From Streptomyces mangrovi (GTDB lineage Bacteria; Actinomycetota; Actinomycetes; Streptomycetales; Streptomycetaceae): DNA of 64,000 nucleotides. A program made the translations under genes and the position numbers. The stretch is taken from positions 62,001 through 126,000 of the forward strand of contig NZ_FOSG01000015.1 of NCBI RefSeq assembly GCF_900114215.1. The letters run 5' to 3'. This document shows positions 1 to 10,183 of the stretch, in pieces; within the stretch, counting starts at the first letter, position 1, and every line of letters begins with the position of its first letter. Below the pieces are notes generated by a model, which worked only from the letters and a program-made list of their open reading frames with translations, made no database searches and was not told where the DNA came from.

Positions 1-332
1 TGCACCAGCAGCACCACCTCGGCCGCCCGCCCGTGCCGCTCGGCGTGGACGTCCATGGCGTGCAGGACGGCGGCCTCGCTGGTGGCGGTGTCGCCCGCGA
101 TGCCGGCGGGCCGCCGCACCACCTCGGCGCCCGCGCCGCGGGCGGCCTCGGCGATGGCCTCGTCGTCGGTGGAGACGACCGTGTGCGTCACGCCCCGCGC
201 CGCCAGGCACTCCCGTACCGCGCGCACCACCAGCGGCACTCCCCCGACGGTGGCGAGGTTCTTCGCGGGCACGCCCTTGGATCCGCCGCGAGCGGGGATC
301 ACGGCGAGGACTGCGGGACTGTTCGGGGACAC
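1..332 (-). CDS. N-acylneuraminate (nonulosonate) cytidylyltransferase, partial
   Basis: Activates a sialic-acid-like nonulosonate with CTP to give the CMP-sugar donor used by polysialyltransferase-type enzymes. The N-terminus carries the family nucleotide-binding motif AVIPARGGSKGVPAKNL, followed by a region ending TVVSTDDEAIAEAA typical of NeuA proteins. Only about 110 residues are present; the 3' end lies beyond the left edge. I place the start at GTG 332 because AAGGAG sits 8 nt upstream. An in-frame GTG at 383 overlaps the stop of the upstream gene (GTGA) and could add 17 residues. It lies directly downstream of a glycosyltransferase-like gene on the same strand, so it probably feeds that enzyme. 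Family assignment is firm; the exact sugar (Neu5Ac, Kdn or other) is not visible. Confidence 0.85.
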   Translation of the reverse strand, partial: MSPNSPAVLAVIPARGGSKGVPAKNLATVGGVPLVVRAVRECLAARGVTHTVVSTDDEAIAEAARGAGAEVVRRPAGIAGDTATSEAAVLHAMDVHAERHGRAAEVVLLV

Positions 333-379
333 GGGAGGGGCTCCTTGCCGGTCTGCGGTCTGAGGGGTGTCGGACGCGG

Positions 380-1726
380 TCACAGCTCCCCCATCCGGCG
401 GATGACCGGCGCCACGCGCTGGACGCCGTGGCGGTACGCCCCGCGCGCCGCGTCCCGCACGGCCGCCCGGACGGCCCGGCGCAGCCCGGAGGCGGGCCGG
501 CCGGCCCGCGCGCCCGGCCGGGGCGCGCCCGAGGGGTCGAGCCCGTGGCGGTCGAGGATGCCGGGGAGGTAACCGGGGGCGGTGGCGAGCGTGTAGTAGG
601 GGGCGACCGGCGGCAGGGCGGGGCGGGCCAGGAGCTCTGCGACACGCTCGCGGGCGGCGTCGAAGGCCGCCTCGTAGGAGCCGTCGGCGACGACGCCCTG
701 CCGGGCCGTCCACGCCGGGTCGGCCTTCGGCAGCAGCCCGGAGTCGAGCCGGTCCCAGGAGGTCAGGCAGCCCGAGCCGACGAAGTGGTGGTTGCCCAGC
801 GCCTCGCGGACGCCGAGGTCGGTGAGGATCGCGGTGGGGATGCCCCGGTGCAGCGACTCCAGGGCGGCGGTGGAGCTGACGGTGACCAGCAGGTCGGTGC
901 GGTCCAGTACCTCGCCCATGTGGCCGTAGACCAGGCGGCAGTTGTCCGGCAGTCCGCCGGGGATCCGCGCCGCGAGCTTCTGGTAGGGCTGCTCCTCGAT
1001 GTGCGTGGTGTGCTCGCCCGGCCTGCTGCGCAGCTTCACCAGCACCTCGCGGTCGGGGTGGCGGCGGGCGTGCCCGGCGGCGCGGCGCAGCAGGTACTCG
1101 CGGTCGGCGCGGGAGGCGGGGACGGAGGGCTGGACGGCGAAGACGACCGTGTACGGCCGCTCGTCGGACTCCCGGTACGGCTCGCCCCCCAGGAAGGGCA
1201 GCGCGCACTCCACGACGGCGCCGGCGTCCGCGCCGACCCCCTCGTAGACCGTGCGGAAGCGCTCGGCGTCGTGGGCGGAGTTGGCCAGGACGACGTCCGC
1301 GCCGTGCCGCAGCAGCAGCCCGTCGGCGAGCTTCTCGTAGACGACGCCGACGTAGCCGGTGACGGTGACCGGACGGCGCCCGCTTCCCTCCAGGCGGTGG
1401 GACAGCCCGTGCAGCATCGCCTGGACGGTGCCGCCGACGCAGGAGAGCACCACCACGTCGTAGGTGTCGCGGTCGGCCTGCCCCAGGAACTGTTCGGCCG
1501 TCACCTCGCGCAGCGAGGCGGCGCGCACGCCCACCTCGTCGAGCTGGCGGGCGGTCGGGGTGGCCCGGCCGCGCAGCAGCAGTCCATCGATGCGCGCGCC
1601 GGGGACGATGCGGTGCGCGGTGAGCGCACCCCATTTCCAGCGGGTGTCGGAATCGGCGAGGACGGCAATGCGCGTGGTGTTGTCCGGAGCGCTGTCCGGG
1701 GAATCCGAAGCGGTACGTGATGGCAC
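380..1726 (-). CDS. Putative glycosyltransferase (DUF6716-like), nonulosonate polymer locus
   Basis: About 448 residues. No classical GT-A motif is visible; the fold looks GT-B/polysialyltransferase-like, with an N-terminal Rossmann strand (TRIAVLADSDTRWKWGALTA) and a C-terminal donor-site-like stretch (VTVSSTAALESLHRGIPTAI) resembling CMP-sugar or UDP-sugar GT-B enzymes. Its stop overlaps a possible start of the NeuA gene, so the two are probably co-expressed. I chose GTG 1726 because TAGCGT lies 7 nt upstream, the usual actinomycete leaderless layout; an ATG at 1774 would add 16 residues that read through that promoter. Role inferred: a transferase in a Kdn/sialic-acid-like wall polymer. 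The DUF6716 name is from memory. Confidence 0.7.
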   Translation of the reverse strand: MPSRTASDSPDSAPDNTTRIAVLADSDTRWKWGALTAHRIVPGARIDGLLLRGRATPTARQLDEVGVRAASLREVTAEQFLGQADRDTYDVVVLSCVGGTVQAMLHGLSHRLEGSGRRPVTVTGYVGVVYEKLADGLLLRHGADVVLANSAHDAERFRTVYEGVGADAGAVVECALPFLGGEPYRESDERPYTVVFAVQPSVPASRADREYLLRRAAGHARRHPDREVLVKLRSRPGEHTTHIEEQPYQKLAARIPGGLPDNCRLVYGHMGEVLDRTDLLVTVSSTAALESLHRGIPTAILTDLGVREALGNHHFVGSGCLTSWDRLDSGLLPKADPAWTARQGVVADGSYEAAFDAARERVAELLARPALPPVAPYYTLATAPGYLPGILDRHGLDPSGAPRPGARAGRPASGLRRAVRAAVRDAARGAYRHGVQRVAPVIRRMGEL

Positions 1727-1733
1727 GTCGAAG

Positions 1734-1739
1734 ACGCTA
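1734..1739 (-). promoter_or_regulatory. -10 element of leaderless promoter for the 380-1726 gene
   Basis: On the minus strand TAGCGT is followed by 7 nt and then GTG 1726. This spacing puts the transcription start at the start codon. No convincing -35 hexamer at 16-19 bp is seen. It is back to back with the promoter at 1901-1906. Confidence 0.55.
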
Positions 1740-1900
1740 GAAAGACATTCCGATTCTCGGCCCAACGCGAACACAACAGACGGTTAACAGCACACCGACG
1801 GAAGGCCAACCAGCCTTCCGGAAAGCGGGGTTCACCGTTCCGCCACCGCGATTTCACCCGCCCGTACACCGCTGGACAGCGCCGATGACGATCGGACCCC

Positions 1901-1906
1901 TAACCT
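1901..1906 (+). promoter_or_regulatory. -10 element of leaderless promoter for the GT2 gene
   Basis: TAACCT followed by 7 nt and GTG 1914. No Shine-Dalgarno sequence is needed with this arrangement. The divergent region 1727-1913 is relatively AT-rich compared with its surroundings. Confidence 0.55.
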
Positions 1907-1913
1907 CTCCGGA

Positions 1914-2942
1914 GTGGTCAAGCTCTCCGTCATCGTGCCGTTCCGCAATGTTCGGCCGTACGCCCCCGACACCCTCCGGAGTCTGCGCGCCAACTCGGCG
2001 GACTTCGGAAAGGGGGACATCGAATTCATTCTGGTCGACGACTTCTCCACCGACGGCACCTCGGAACTCCTGGAACGCGCGGAAAAGGAAATCCCCGGAT
2101 CGGTCGTCGTGCGCCACCGGACGCAGGGCGGTGTGGCCCGCGCCCGCAACACCGGCCTGGACGCCGCGCGCGGACGGTACGTCGCCTTCCTCGACGGCGA
2201 CGACTGGGCCGCCCCCGGCCACTACCGCGAACTGCTCGCCGCCGCCGAGGCGCTGGGCTGCGACTTCCTGCGCACCGACCATGTGCGCAGCACCGGCCGC
2301 CGGCGCACCCTGGCCCGGGCGCCCGAGGGCCGCCGGGGCACCGTGCTGAACCCGCGCGACGCCATCCTCCCCGCACACCGCACCACCGCCGTCGACTACG
2401 CCTACGCCTGGGCCGGCGTCTACCACCGGCGGCTGCTCGACTCCGGCCTCCTGCGTTTCGACGACGGTCTGCACACCGCCGAGGACCGGCCCTGGATCTG
2501 GCGGCTGCACCGCGAGGCGGCGTCCTTCGCCGTGGTCGGCCTGACCGGCGTCTTCTACCGGCGCGGGGTGGCCACCTCGCTCACCCGGATCGGCGACGAG
2601 CGGCAGCTCGACTTCCTGCGCGCCTACGACCTGCTGGTGGAGGAGACCTCCCGGGACCGGGAGGCCGCCGCGCTGCTGCCGAAGGCCGTGCGCACCTACT
2701 GCGCGGTCATCCACCACCATCTGACCGGCGACCGCTTCGAGCCGCGGCTGCGCCGCACGCTGCGCGCCCGCTGCGCGGCGGCCCTGCGCCGGATGCCCGG
2801 CGATCTGGTGTCGCAGGCACTGGACTCCATGGACGCCGAGCGCGCCGCGCCGCTGCGCCGGCTGCGCCACCGCCCCTCCGTGTCCTCCGCCGTGTCCTCC
2901 GCCGTGCCGCCCGCCGCGTCCCCGGCGGAGGCCGCCCGATGA
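1914..2942 (+). CDS. Family 2 glycosyltransferase
   Basis: 342 residues. GT-A fold: KLSVIVPFRNV at the N-terminus, ILVDDFSTDGT around residue 40, the metal-binding DGDD near residue 98, and an acidic EDRPWIWRLH stretch near residue 190 in the place of the family catalytic-base motif. No signal peptide or membrane helix, so cytoplasmic or membrane-peripheral. Its final codons overlap the next gene by ATGA, which implies translational coupling with the polysialyltransferase-like protein. Likely role, by context: adds sugars to a cell-wall glycopolymer together with the NeuA and polysialyltransferase-like products. Acceptor and donor cannot be told from sequence. Start GTG 1914 is supported by the leaderless -10 element. 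Confidence 0.85.
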   Translation: MVKLSVIVPFRNVRPYAPDTLRSLRANSADFGKGDIEFILVDDFSTDGTSELLERAEKEIPGSVVVRHRTQGGVARARNTGLDAARGRYVAFLDGDDWAAPGHYRELLAAAEALGCDFLRTDHVRSTGRRRTLARAPEGRRGTVLNPRDAILPAHRTTAVDYAYAWAGVYHRRLLDSGLLRFDDGLHTAEDRPWIWRLHREAASFAVVGLTGVFYRRGVATSLTRIGDERQLDFLRAYDLLVEETSRDREAAALLPKAVRTYCAVIHHHLTGDRFEPRLRRTLRARCAAALRRMPGDLVSQALDSMDAERAAPLRRLRHRPSVSSAVSSAVPPAASPAEAAR

Positions 2943-4306
2943 CCGCGACCCGCCGGAACACCTCCCCGGTGCGGCTGCTGGTGGCCTCCACCCCGCACGG
3001 CGCGGCGCTGCTGGCCGCCGCGGCGGACGCGGGCCTGCTGGGGACGGTCCGCGAGCGGCTGCTGCTGGTCGCGAACACCGCCCCGGTCCCCGAGACCGCC
3101 CCCGCCCCGGACGCCCTGCCCGGCTTCCGGCCGCTGCGCGACCGCTTCGGCCGGGTGCTGTCCTGGAACGCCGCCCTCGCCCCGCTTCACCCCGCCGCCT
3201 GGGCGCCGCGCCCTGACGACGCGCCCCTGTGGGAGAGGCAGCTGCGCTCCCTGTGGGGCCTGGGCGACGCGGCGGTCGAGCTGGTGGTTGAGCGCGTCGA
3301 GGCAGGTCCGGGGCAGGCGCTGGCTCGGATCTTCCCCGACGCCCCTCTGACGGTGTACGCCACCGGGCTGTCGGCCTACGGGCCCACCCCCGGCAGGCTG
3401 GACCCACTGGTGGGCACCCGGGTGCGGCGGCTGCTCCACCCCGGCCTGGCGCCCGGGCTGCGGCCGCTGCTGCTGGCGGAGTTCGGCGTCGCGGCCGAGG
3501 CGGTGCCCGGCGAGGCCCTGCGGGCCGTCGCCGCCCGGGCGGCGCGGGAACTGCCGGACCCGGGCGCGCCCGAGGGGGCGGTGGTGCTGCTCGGACAGGA
3601 CCCGCACGCTCCCGGCGCGCTCCCTCCCGGTGAGGAGGAGCGGGTGTACGGGCGGCTGCTGCGCGGTCTGCGGGAGGCCGGCCACCGCGCGGTGGTCCTC
3701 GCGCCCCATCCCGCCGACCCCGCGCACCGGGTGCCGGGGATCGCGCGGCGGGCCGCGGAGCTGGGCCTGGAGCTGTACGAACCGCGGGGCGCGCAGCCGG
3801 TGGAGGCGCTGTACGAGCGGCTGCGCCCGGCGCTGGTGACCGGTCGCTCCTTCGGGGCGCTGCTGGCCGCGAGCACGGTCCACGGTCTGCCCGCCTCCCA
3901 CGGCGGTACGGCCGTCCACTCCTCCGGCGCGGGCGCGTACGAGGGGGGCGGGCCGGTCGCGGCGGTGATCGCGGACGCGCTGCTGCCGGGCGAGGCCTGT
4001 CCCGCCGGCCCGGCCGGCGCCGCCGAGCTCTCCGATCCCGCCGAGCTCTCCGAACTGGCCCGGCTGGTGCGGGCGGTGGCGTTCTGCGCGCAGCCGCGGG
4101 TCAACCCGGGGCTGCGCGGCGAGACCGAGCGCTTCCTGGCCGCCCATCCCGAGGAGCGTGTGCGGCGCTGGTTCCCGCGCCGGCTGCTGGCCTCCCTCGC
4201 CCTGCCCGGCGGCCTCCCCGCCGGGCTGGGGCCGGTCGTCCGCAGTCCGGCGGTGCGGCGCGCGGCGCGGCGGGCCCGCGCGCTGGGGCGGAGGGCGCGC
4301 CGGTGA
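2939..4306 (+). CDS. Alpha-2,8-polysialyltransferase family glycosyltransferase
   Basis: 455 residues. The pattern fits the bacterial polysialyltransferase family (PF07388): N-terminal VRLLVASTPHGAALLAAAAD, a central VLLGQDPHAP segment, a VVLAPHPADPAHR motif (HP motif, used for CMP-sugar binding in GT-B sialyltransferases) near residue 255 and a late VTGRSFGALLAAST motif near residue 300. No signal peptide. It begins at ATG 2939 inside the stop of the GT2 gene. It probably polymerises a nonulosonate such as Kdn or sialic acid from the CMP-donor made by the NeuA homologue at the window edge; teichulosonic acid is known in some streptomycetes. Product chemistry is inferred. Confidence 0.75.
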   Translation: MTATRRNTSPVRLLVASTPHGAALLAAAADAGLLGTVRERLLLVANTAPVPETAPAPDALPGFRPLRDRFGRVLSWNAALAPLHPAAWAPRPDDAPLWERQLRSLWGLGDAAVELVVERVEAGPGQALARIFPDAPLTVYATGLSAYGPTPGRLDPLVGTRVRRLLHPGLAPGLRPLLLAEFGVAAEAVPGEALRAVAARAARELPDPGAPEGAVVLLGQDPHAPGALPPGEEERVYGRLLRGLREAGHRAVVLAPHPADPAHRVPGIARRAAELGLELYEPRGAQPVEALYERLRPALVTGRSFGALLAASTVHGLPASHGGTAVHSSGAGAYEGGGPVAAVIADALLPGEACPAGPAGAAELSDPAELSELARLVRAVAFCAQPRVNPGLRGETERFLAAHPEERVRRWFPRRLLASLALPGGLPAGLGPVVRSPAVRRAARRARALGRRARR

Positions 4307-4596
4307 GCGGGCCGCGTGGGTACGCGTACGGCCGGGGCCGCCTGTGCCGTTCGTCACAGCCGCACGGCCGCCCGGACCCCGGCGGGCCCATCACCGCAGG
4401 GTGGACGGTGTGTTGGGCACGGCTGGGCCACCGGTGCGCGGCCGCGGGGTGATCTGCGTCTCTGTTTAAACGGCGCGGGCCCCCTCATGCTGGAGATCCG
4501 CGACGCCCATTCGCGGCGATCACGGACACAGGCACACCAAAGGCGCACCGGCGCCCCGCACACCGGCGCGCCACGAGGCGAGACGAGGGGACCACC
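4307..4596 (+). other. Intergenic region upstream of small membrane protein
   Basis: 290 bp with no coding signal. It holds an AT-rich TTTAAA near 4465 in otherwise G+C-rich DNA, which may mark the promoter of the 50-aa gene at 4597. No hairpin terminator is evident for the upstream operon. Confidence 0.3.
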
Positions 4597-4749
4597 ATGG
4601 GCCACACGACGGCGGCGACCATCCCGGCACTCCGGCTCCGTACCGGCGGCCCCTCCGAGGAGGACCGCGAGAAGCTGGTCGAGCAGGCGCTCGGCTGGAC
4701 GCTCACCGTGCTGGTCTCCGTGATCGTCACCGGGCTCGGCCTGCTCTGA
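4597..4749 (+). CDS. Small single-pass membrane protein (50 aa)
   Basis: A 50-residue protein: polar N-terminal half with EEDREKLVEQALG, then one hydrophobic helix WTLTVLVSVIVTGLGLL at the very C-terminus, i.e. tail-anchored. AGGGG lies 6 nt before ATG 4597. Third codon positions are almost all G/C, as for real genes here. It ends just before a strong bidirectional terminator shared with the convergent mutase gene. No family recognised; the function is unknown. Confidence 0.7.
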   Translation: MGHTTAATIPALRLRTGGPSEEDREKLVEQALGWTLTVLVSVIVTGLGLL

Positions 4750-4772
4750 CGCCCCCAGCGCGCGCACCGCGC

Positions 4773-4818
4773 ACACGGGGACGTCCCCGGCGGTCTTCCG
4801 CCGGGGACGTCCCCGTGT
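4773..4818. terminator. Bidirectional terminator, 21-bp perfect stem
   Basis: Perfect inverted repeat, arms 4773-4793 and 4798-4818, loop TCTT. It sits between the 3' ends of the small membrane protein gene and the mutase gene, so it can stop both transcripts. Confidence 0.85.
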
Positions 4819-4829
4819 CGGCGCGGTGC

Positions 4830-6440
<1,611 letters not shown>

Positions 6441-6690
6441 GTTCGGTGCCTCCCGCTTCGTCGCCCTGTCCGATACGGACTGTAGCGATCGGCGGGAGAG
6501 CGGTGGGAGAGCCACAGCCTGGGACCTTGCTCACAAACGAGCGGGGTGGTGCGCGGAAGGGCCCGCGCGGGCGCCGCGCGCGGAACCGCCGGGGGGGTGG
6601 TCCGGCGTCCCCGGTTCGGGCAGTCTGACTGCCGGGAATCCACACAGGTGGGGAAAACCGGTGAAGGTCCGGCTGATTGGAGGGGTTTCG

Positions 6691-7641
6691 ATGTCCTGGG
6701 GGGAATCCGTGCGGCGCGGGCCGGCGGGCCGTGCCGCGCTCGCCGCGGCGGCCGCGGTGCTGCTGGGGGCGGGGTGCACGGCGCAGCAGACGGATACTCG
6801 GCTCCAGTCGCCCGCGGCGGCCACGGCGTCGCCGCCCGCACCGTCCGTGACGCGGAGCACACCCGCGCCCGATCCGACGCCCACGCCGACGCCGTCGGCG
6901 GGCGAGGAGGGGGAACGGCCCGCCTCGGCGCCGCCCGGTACTCCGCCGGTGTCCGCCTCACGGCCCCCGGCGCCGCCCGGCACGCCGTCGGCGTCCACCG
7001 CGCCGCCCGCGCCGGCGCCGATGATGCGGGAGGGCGCGCGGGGCGAGAGGGTCCGTGAACTCCAGGCGCGGCTGCGCCAGGCCGGGCACTTCGACCTCAA
7101 CCCGACCGGCTACTACGGCCCGGTCACCACCGCGTCCGTGTCCGCCTTCCAGAAACGGCGGGGTCTGACGGCGGACGGCCGGGTCACCCGGGCCACCTGG
7201 AACGATCTGACGGCGCGGACGAGGAAGCCCACGCGGGCGGAGCTGTACCCGCCCACCACCCGTCCGGTGTCCGACCCCGATCCCAGGTGCCTGACGGGCC
7301 GGGCGCTGTGCATCAGCAAGGAGAGCCGGACGCTGGCCTGGATGATCGACGGGAAGATCGTCTCCGCCATGGACGTGCGCTTCGGCTCGGAGCTCACCCC
7401 GACCCGCGAGGGCGAGTTCGGCGTCACCTTCAAGAGCCGGGACCACCACTCCACGCTCTACGACACCCCGATGCCGTACGCGATGTTCTTCAGCGGCGGC
7501 CAGGCGGTGCACTACTCCGCGGACTTCGCCGCCAACGGCTACAACGGAGCCTCGCACGGCTGTGTCAACGTACGGGACAGGAAGAAGGTCGCCGCGCTCT
7601 TCGAGCAGGTGAGGGTGGGCGAGAAGGTGATCGTCTACTGA
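6691..7641 (+). CDS. L,D-transpeptidase with peptidoglycan-binding domain, exported
   Basis: 316 residues. A basic N-terminus and Ala/Leu-rich segment end in LLGAGC, a signal sequence with a weak lipobox (Gly at -3), so lipoprotein or secreted. A Pro/Ser/Thr-rich linker follows (about 30-110), then a PG_binding_1 domain (REGARGERVRELQARLRQ to about 170) and a C-terminal YkuD domain with the catalytic motif SHGCVNV, Cys near residue 291, and the upstream AVHYSADF histidine. It would make 3-3 cross-links or trim peptidoglycan outside the membrane. ATG 6691 has GGAGG 7 nt upstream; a GTG at 6661 is an in-frame alternative. It is divergent from the mutase gene across about 250 bp. Confidence 0.88.
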   Translation: MSWGESVRRGPAGRAALAAAAAVLLGAGCTAQQTDTRLQSPAAATASPPAPSVTRSTPAPDPTPTPTPSAGEEGERPASAPPGTPPVSASRPPAPPGTPSASTAPPAPAPMMREGARGERVRELQARLRQAGHFDLNPTGYYGPVTTASVSAFQKRRGLTADGRVTRATWNDLTARTRKPTRAELYPPTTRPVSDPDPRCLTGRALCISKESRTLAWMIDGKIVSAMDVRFGSELTPTREGEFGVTFKSRDHHSTLYDTPMPYAMFFSGGQAVHYSADFAANGYNGASHGCVNVRDRKKVAALFEQVRVGEKVIVY

Positions 7642-7911
7642 CGTCCCCGGCGCCCTTGAGGAGCGGGGCGCGGGCCGGTGTGAACCGGAGTGAAGAGGCG
7701 CGGGCGGGGCCGGGGGAACGTGCCCCGCCCGCGCTACGCGCATCCCGCAGGTACGGGGGGAACCTTGGGTGGCGCGCTCGCCGATGACCAGTCGGCTTGT
7801 TCTGTACTGCGTCCGCGGGCCGAAAAGTGTCACACCCGCCGGGCGGCGGGCTTCGGTGAGGCCGGTCACACGACCGTCGGCGCGTGTTCCCGGGGGCCGG
7901 TCCGGCCGGGG

Positions 7912-9090
7912 TCAGGAGGCGGGACCGGCCGTCGCGGCGCCCCCGGAGGGGGCCGGAGCCTCCGGGAGCCGTCCGGGGCCGGCGGGATCGTCGGGAGCCG
8001 CGGGGTCGGTCGTCCCGTTCCCGGCGGGGAAGGCCTCGCCGTCCTCCTCGTCGGGCAGTGTGTCGCCGATCTCCTCGGGGATGGCGTCCCCGCCCTCGGT
8101 GCCGTCCCCGGTGCCGCCCTGACCGCCGTCCGTGGCGGGGCGCTCGAAGTCACCCGTGCCGGAGGAACCGCCCGACGACCCGCCGGAGGAACCACCGGAC
8201 GACCCGCCCGAGGCGGACCCGTCACCCGTACCGCTGCCGGCGCCTCCGGCCGCCGCACCGGACCGACCGCAGTAGCCGTCCACCTTCTCCGGACCTCCCG
8301 CGGCCCGCTCCAGTTCGGCGCGTTCACTCCGGTCCAGCTCACCGCCCAGCAACTCCTCGCACAGTTCCCGCAGACGCGCTTGCGCCTGAGGCTGCCCGGA
8401 ACCGGCGTCCCCGGCCCGGTCGTCCGCGCCGTCCCTCCCCGGGGTCGGTGAGCCGCTCTCGGCCGGCCGCCCGCCGGGGCCGGTGCCGGCCGGATCGCCG
8501 TAGCCCGGGACTCCCTGGCCGCCGCGCTCCTCGTCCTCTCCTCCGCCGTGCTCCCGTCCGCCGTCTCTCTCCGGCCGGCCGGAGAGGGAGCCGGCGGTGC
8601 CGGCGGGCGGCGGGAGGAGTCCGTCCGGTCCGGCGGACACGCTCGCCGACGGGACGGGCGAGCCGTTCCCTCCCCCGAACGGCGCGGGCAGCACTCCGCT
8701 GCCGGCCGCGATGGCGACCCCGCCGAGCACCCCGCCGAGCGCCAGCCCGGCGATACCCATCCGCAGGGGGCGGCCGAGCGACCGCAGCCGGCCCCGGCGC
8801 CCGGCGGCACCGGCCCCGGCTCCGCTCCCGGGCCGTGCGCGGGCTGCCCGGAAGGCCGCCAGCGCGGCGGCCTCCCCGGGCAGCTCACCGTCGTCACGCG
8901 CGCCGGAGGCGGCGGCGCGACCTGCTGTGGCGGCAGCGGTCGCGGGGACGGCGGCGAGTCTGTCGAGGGCCTCGGCCAGCGCCGACGCACCCGCTTCGCC
9001 CGCAAACGGCGAGGGGTGGGCCGACCGTCCGCGCAGCAGGCGCTCCGCGGTCTCCTCGTCCAGCCAGCTGTACCGGTCGTCGGCCCTCAC
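7912..9090 (-). CDS. Single-pass membrane protein coupled to ECF sigma factor (putative anti-sigma)
   Basis: 392 residues. Cytoplasmic N-terminal part of about 125 residues with GEAAALAAFRAAR, one membrane helix MGIAGLALGGVLGGVAIAAGSG, then an external domain. Outside there is a short two-cysteine module (RLRELCEELL to AAGGPEKVDGYCGR) embedded in long low-complexity Gly/Ser/Pro/Asp stretches including repeated GGSS. No zinc HxxxCxxC anti-sigma motif is present. Its start overlaps the sigma gene by ATGA (9087-9090), so translation is coupled. Role as anti-sigma or sensor is inferred from position and topology. A clear paralogue with the same architecture lies at 13896-15086. Confidence 0.7.
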   Translation of the reverse strand: MRADDRYSWLDEETAERLLRGRSAHPSPFAGEAGASALAEALDRLAAVPATAAATAGRAAASGARDDGELPGEAAALAAFRAARARPGSGAGAGAAGRRGRLRSLGRPLRMGIAGLALGGVLGGVAIAAGSGVLPAPFGGGNGSPVPSASVSAGPDGLLPPPAGTAGSLSGRPERDGGREHGGGEDEERGGQGVPGYGDPAGTGPGGRPAESGSPTPGRDGADDRAGDAGSGQPQAQARLRELCEELLGGELDRSERAELERAAGGPEKVDGYCGRSGAAAGGAGSGTGDGSASGGSSGGSSGGSSGGSSGTGDFERPATDGGQGGTGDGTEGGDAIPEEIGDTLPDEEDGEAFPAGNGTTDPAAPDDPAGPGRLPEAPAPSGGAATAGPAS

Positions 9091-9731
9091 GTTTCCCTCA
9101 GCGTCCGTCTGGCCTTTTCCGTCACACTCCGTGCGGTTCCGGCCCTGGGTGCGGGCACCCCGTCACCGGCCCCTTCCTCCCCCTCCAGCAGTTCCGCCAG
9201 CTTCCGCAGACCCCGGTGCGCGGCGGTGCGCACCGCGCCCGGCCTCTTGCCCAGCACCTGCGCGGCCCCCTTGGCGTCGAGGCCGACGACGACCCTGAGC
9301 ACGACGGCCTCGGCCTGGTCGCGCGGCAGCCGGGAGATCAGGGCCATGGTGTGCCCGGTGCCGATCGACTCCAGGGCCTCGTCGAAGGTGTCGGATCCGG
9401 CGGGCAGCACCGCCAGTTCGTTGTCGTCGTCGACCGGGCTGGAGACGGGCCGCCGCCCCCGCGCCCGGATGTGGTCGAGCGCGCGGTTGCGGGCGATCCG
9501 CGCCGTCCAGCCGCGGAAGCGGTCGGCGTCCCCGTCGAACCGGTCGATGTCCCGGGCGATCTGCAGCCACGCCTCGGAGGCGACGTCCTCCGCGTCCGCG
9601 TCCGGGACCAGCGTCCGCACGTATCCCAGCAGGCGGGGATGCACGGCGCGGTAGACGGTGCGGAAGGCGCATTCGTCCCCCTCACGCGCCGCCCGCACCG
9701 CTGCGGTGAGTTCCGCGTCTTCCCCCTGCAC
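9087..9731 (-). CDS. ECF RNA polymerase sigma factor (copy 1)
   Basis: 214 residues. Region 2 runs from about residue 20 to 95 (FRTVYRAVHPRLLGYVR, AEDVASEAWLQIARD, WTARIARNRALDHIR) and region 4 from about 130 to 185 (LPRDQAEAVVLRVVVGLDA, VLGKRPGAVRTAAHRGLRKL, the -35-recognition helix-turn-helix). The linker is Asp-rich and the tail is short. Start GTG 9731 has AGGA 7 nt upstream. It forms a two-gene unit with the downstream membrane protein and is divergent from a secreted amidase, a likely target gene. The regulon is unknown. It is a paralogue of the sigma factor at 13270-13899, which faces the opposite way. Confidence 0.9.
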   Translation of the reverse strand: MQGEDAELTAAVRAAREGDECAFRTVYRAVHPRLLGYVRTLVPDADAEDVASEAWLQIARDIDRFDGDADRFRGWTARIARNRALDHIRARGRRPVSSPVDDDNELAVLPAGSDTFDEALESIGTGHTMALISRLPRDQAEAVVLRVVVGLDAKGAAQVLGKRPGAVRTAAHRGLRKLAELLEGEEGAGDGVPAPRAGTARSVTEKARRTLRET

Positions 9732-10183
9732 GCCTTAGTCCTGCCCCACTTCGCGATGTAGCGCTCTCCCGCGCCCCTGGCCGAGCGCGGTCCCGCCGTG
9801 ATGCTTCGATCTGCGTCGATGCGAAGCAGAACGCTACGACCTAGTGTGCGCTCCCGTCCATGCGGACGGGGCGGTAGTTACCGAGTTGAAGGCGGCGGGA
9901 AGGGCGCGGGGACGGGCGGCGAAGACGGGGCGGAGGAATTGTGGGAGGGGAGGAGAGCGGGGGAGTAACAGTTTTCGGCCTCCCGGCGCTGATGGGTTTG
10001 ACGGACCTCGCTCGGCGCGGCGGTCCGTACTCGACGGCGGCCGGGGTCTCTCCTGTGGGGGGTGGCGACCCCGGCCGTCTTCGCATTCCCGGCCCGGTCG
10101 CGGGCCCGCCCTGTAACGGTTGAGTACCCGCCTCTGCCCCGGAGTGACGTTTCCTCTACGGTGAGCGCCTACCGAAGTGCCCC
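9732..10183. other. Divergent regulatory region between sigma factor and amidase
   Basis: 452 bp without a credible gene. It includes the imperfect inverted repeat TGCTTCG (9802-9808) / CGAAGCA (9822-9828), a candidate operator for the sigma gene, and a TACGGT at about 10156 that could be a -10 element for the amidase gene. Low-complexity G/C runs fill the rest. Confidence 0.35.

Noticed and set aside
2696..4357. Minus-strand open frame opposite the polysialyltransferase-like gene
   Set aside because: Arg/Gly/Pro-rich antisense shadow; the plus-strand protein has family motifs and correct codon bias.
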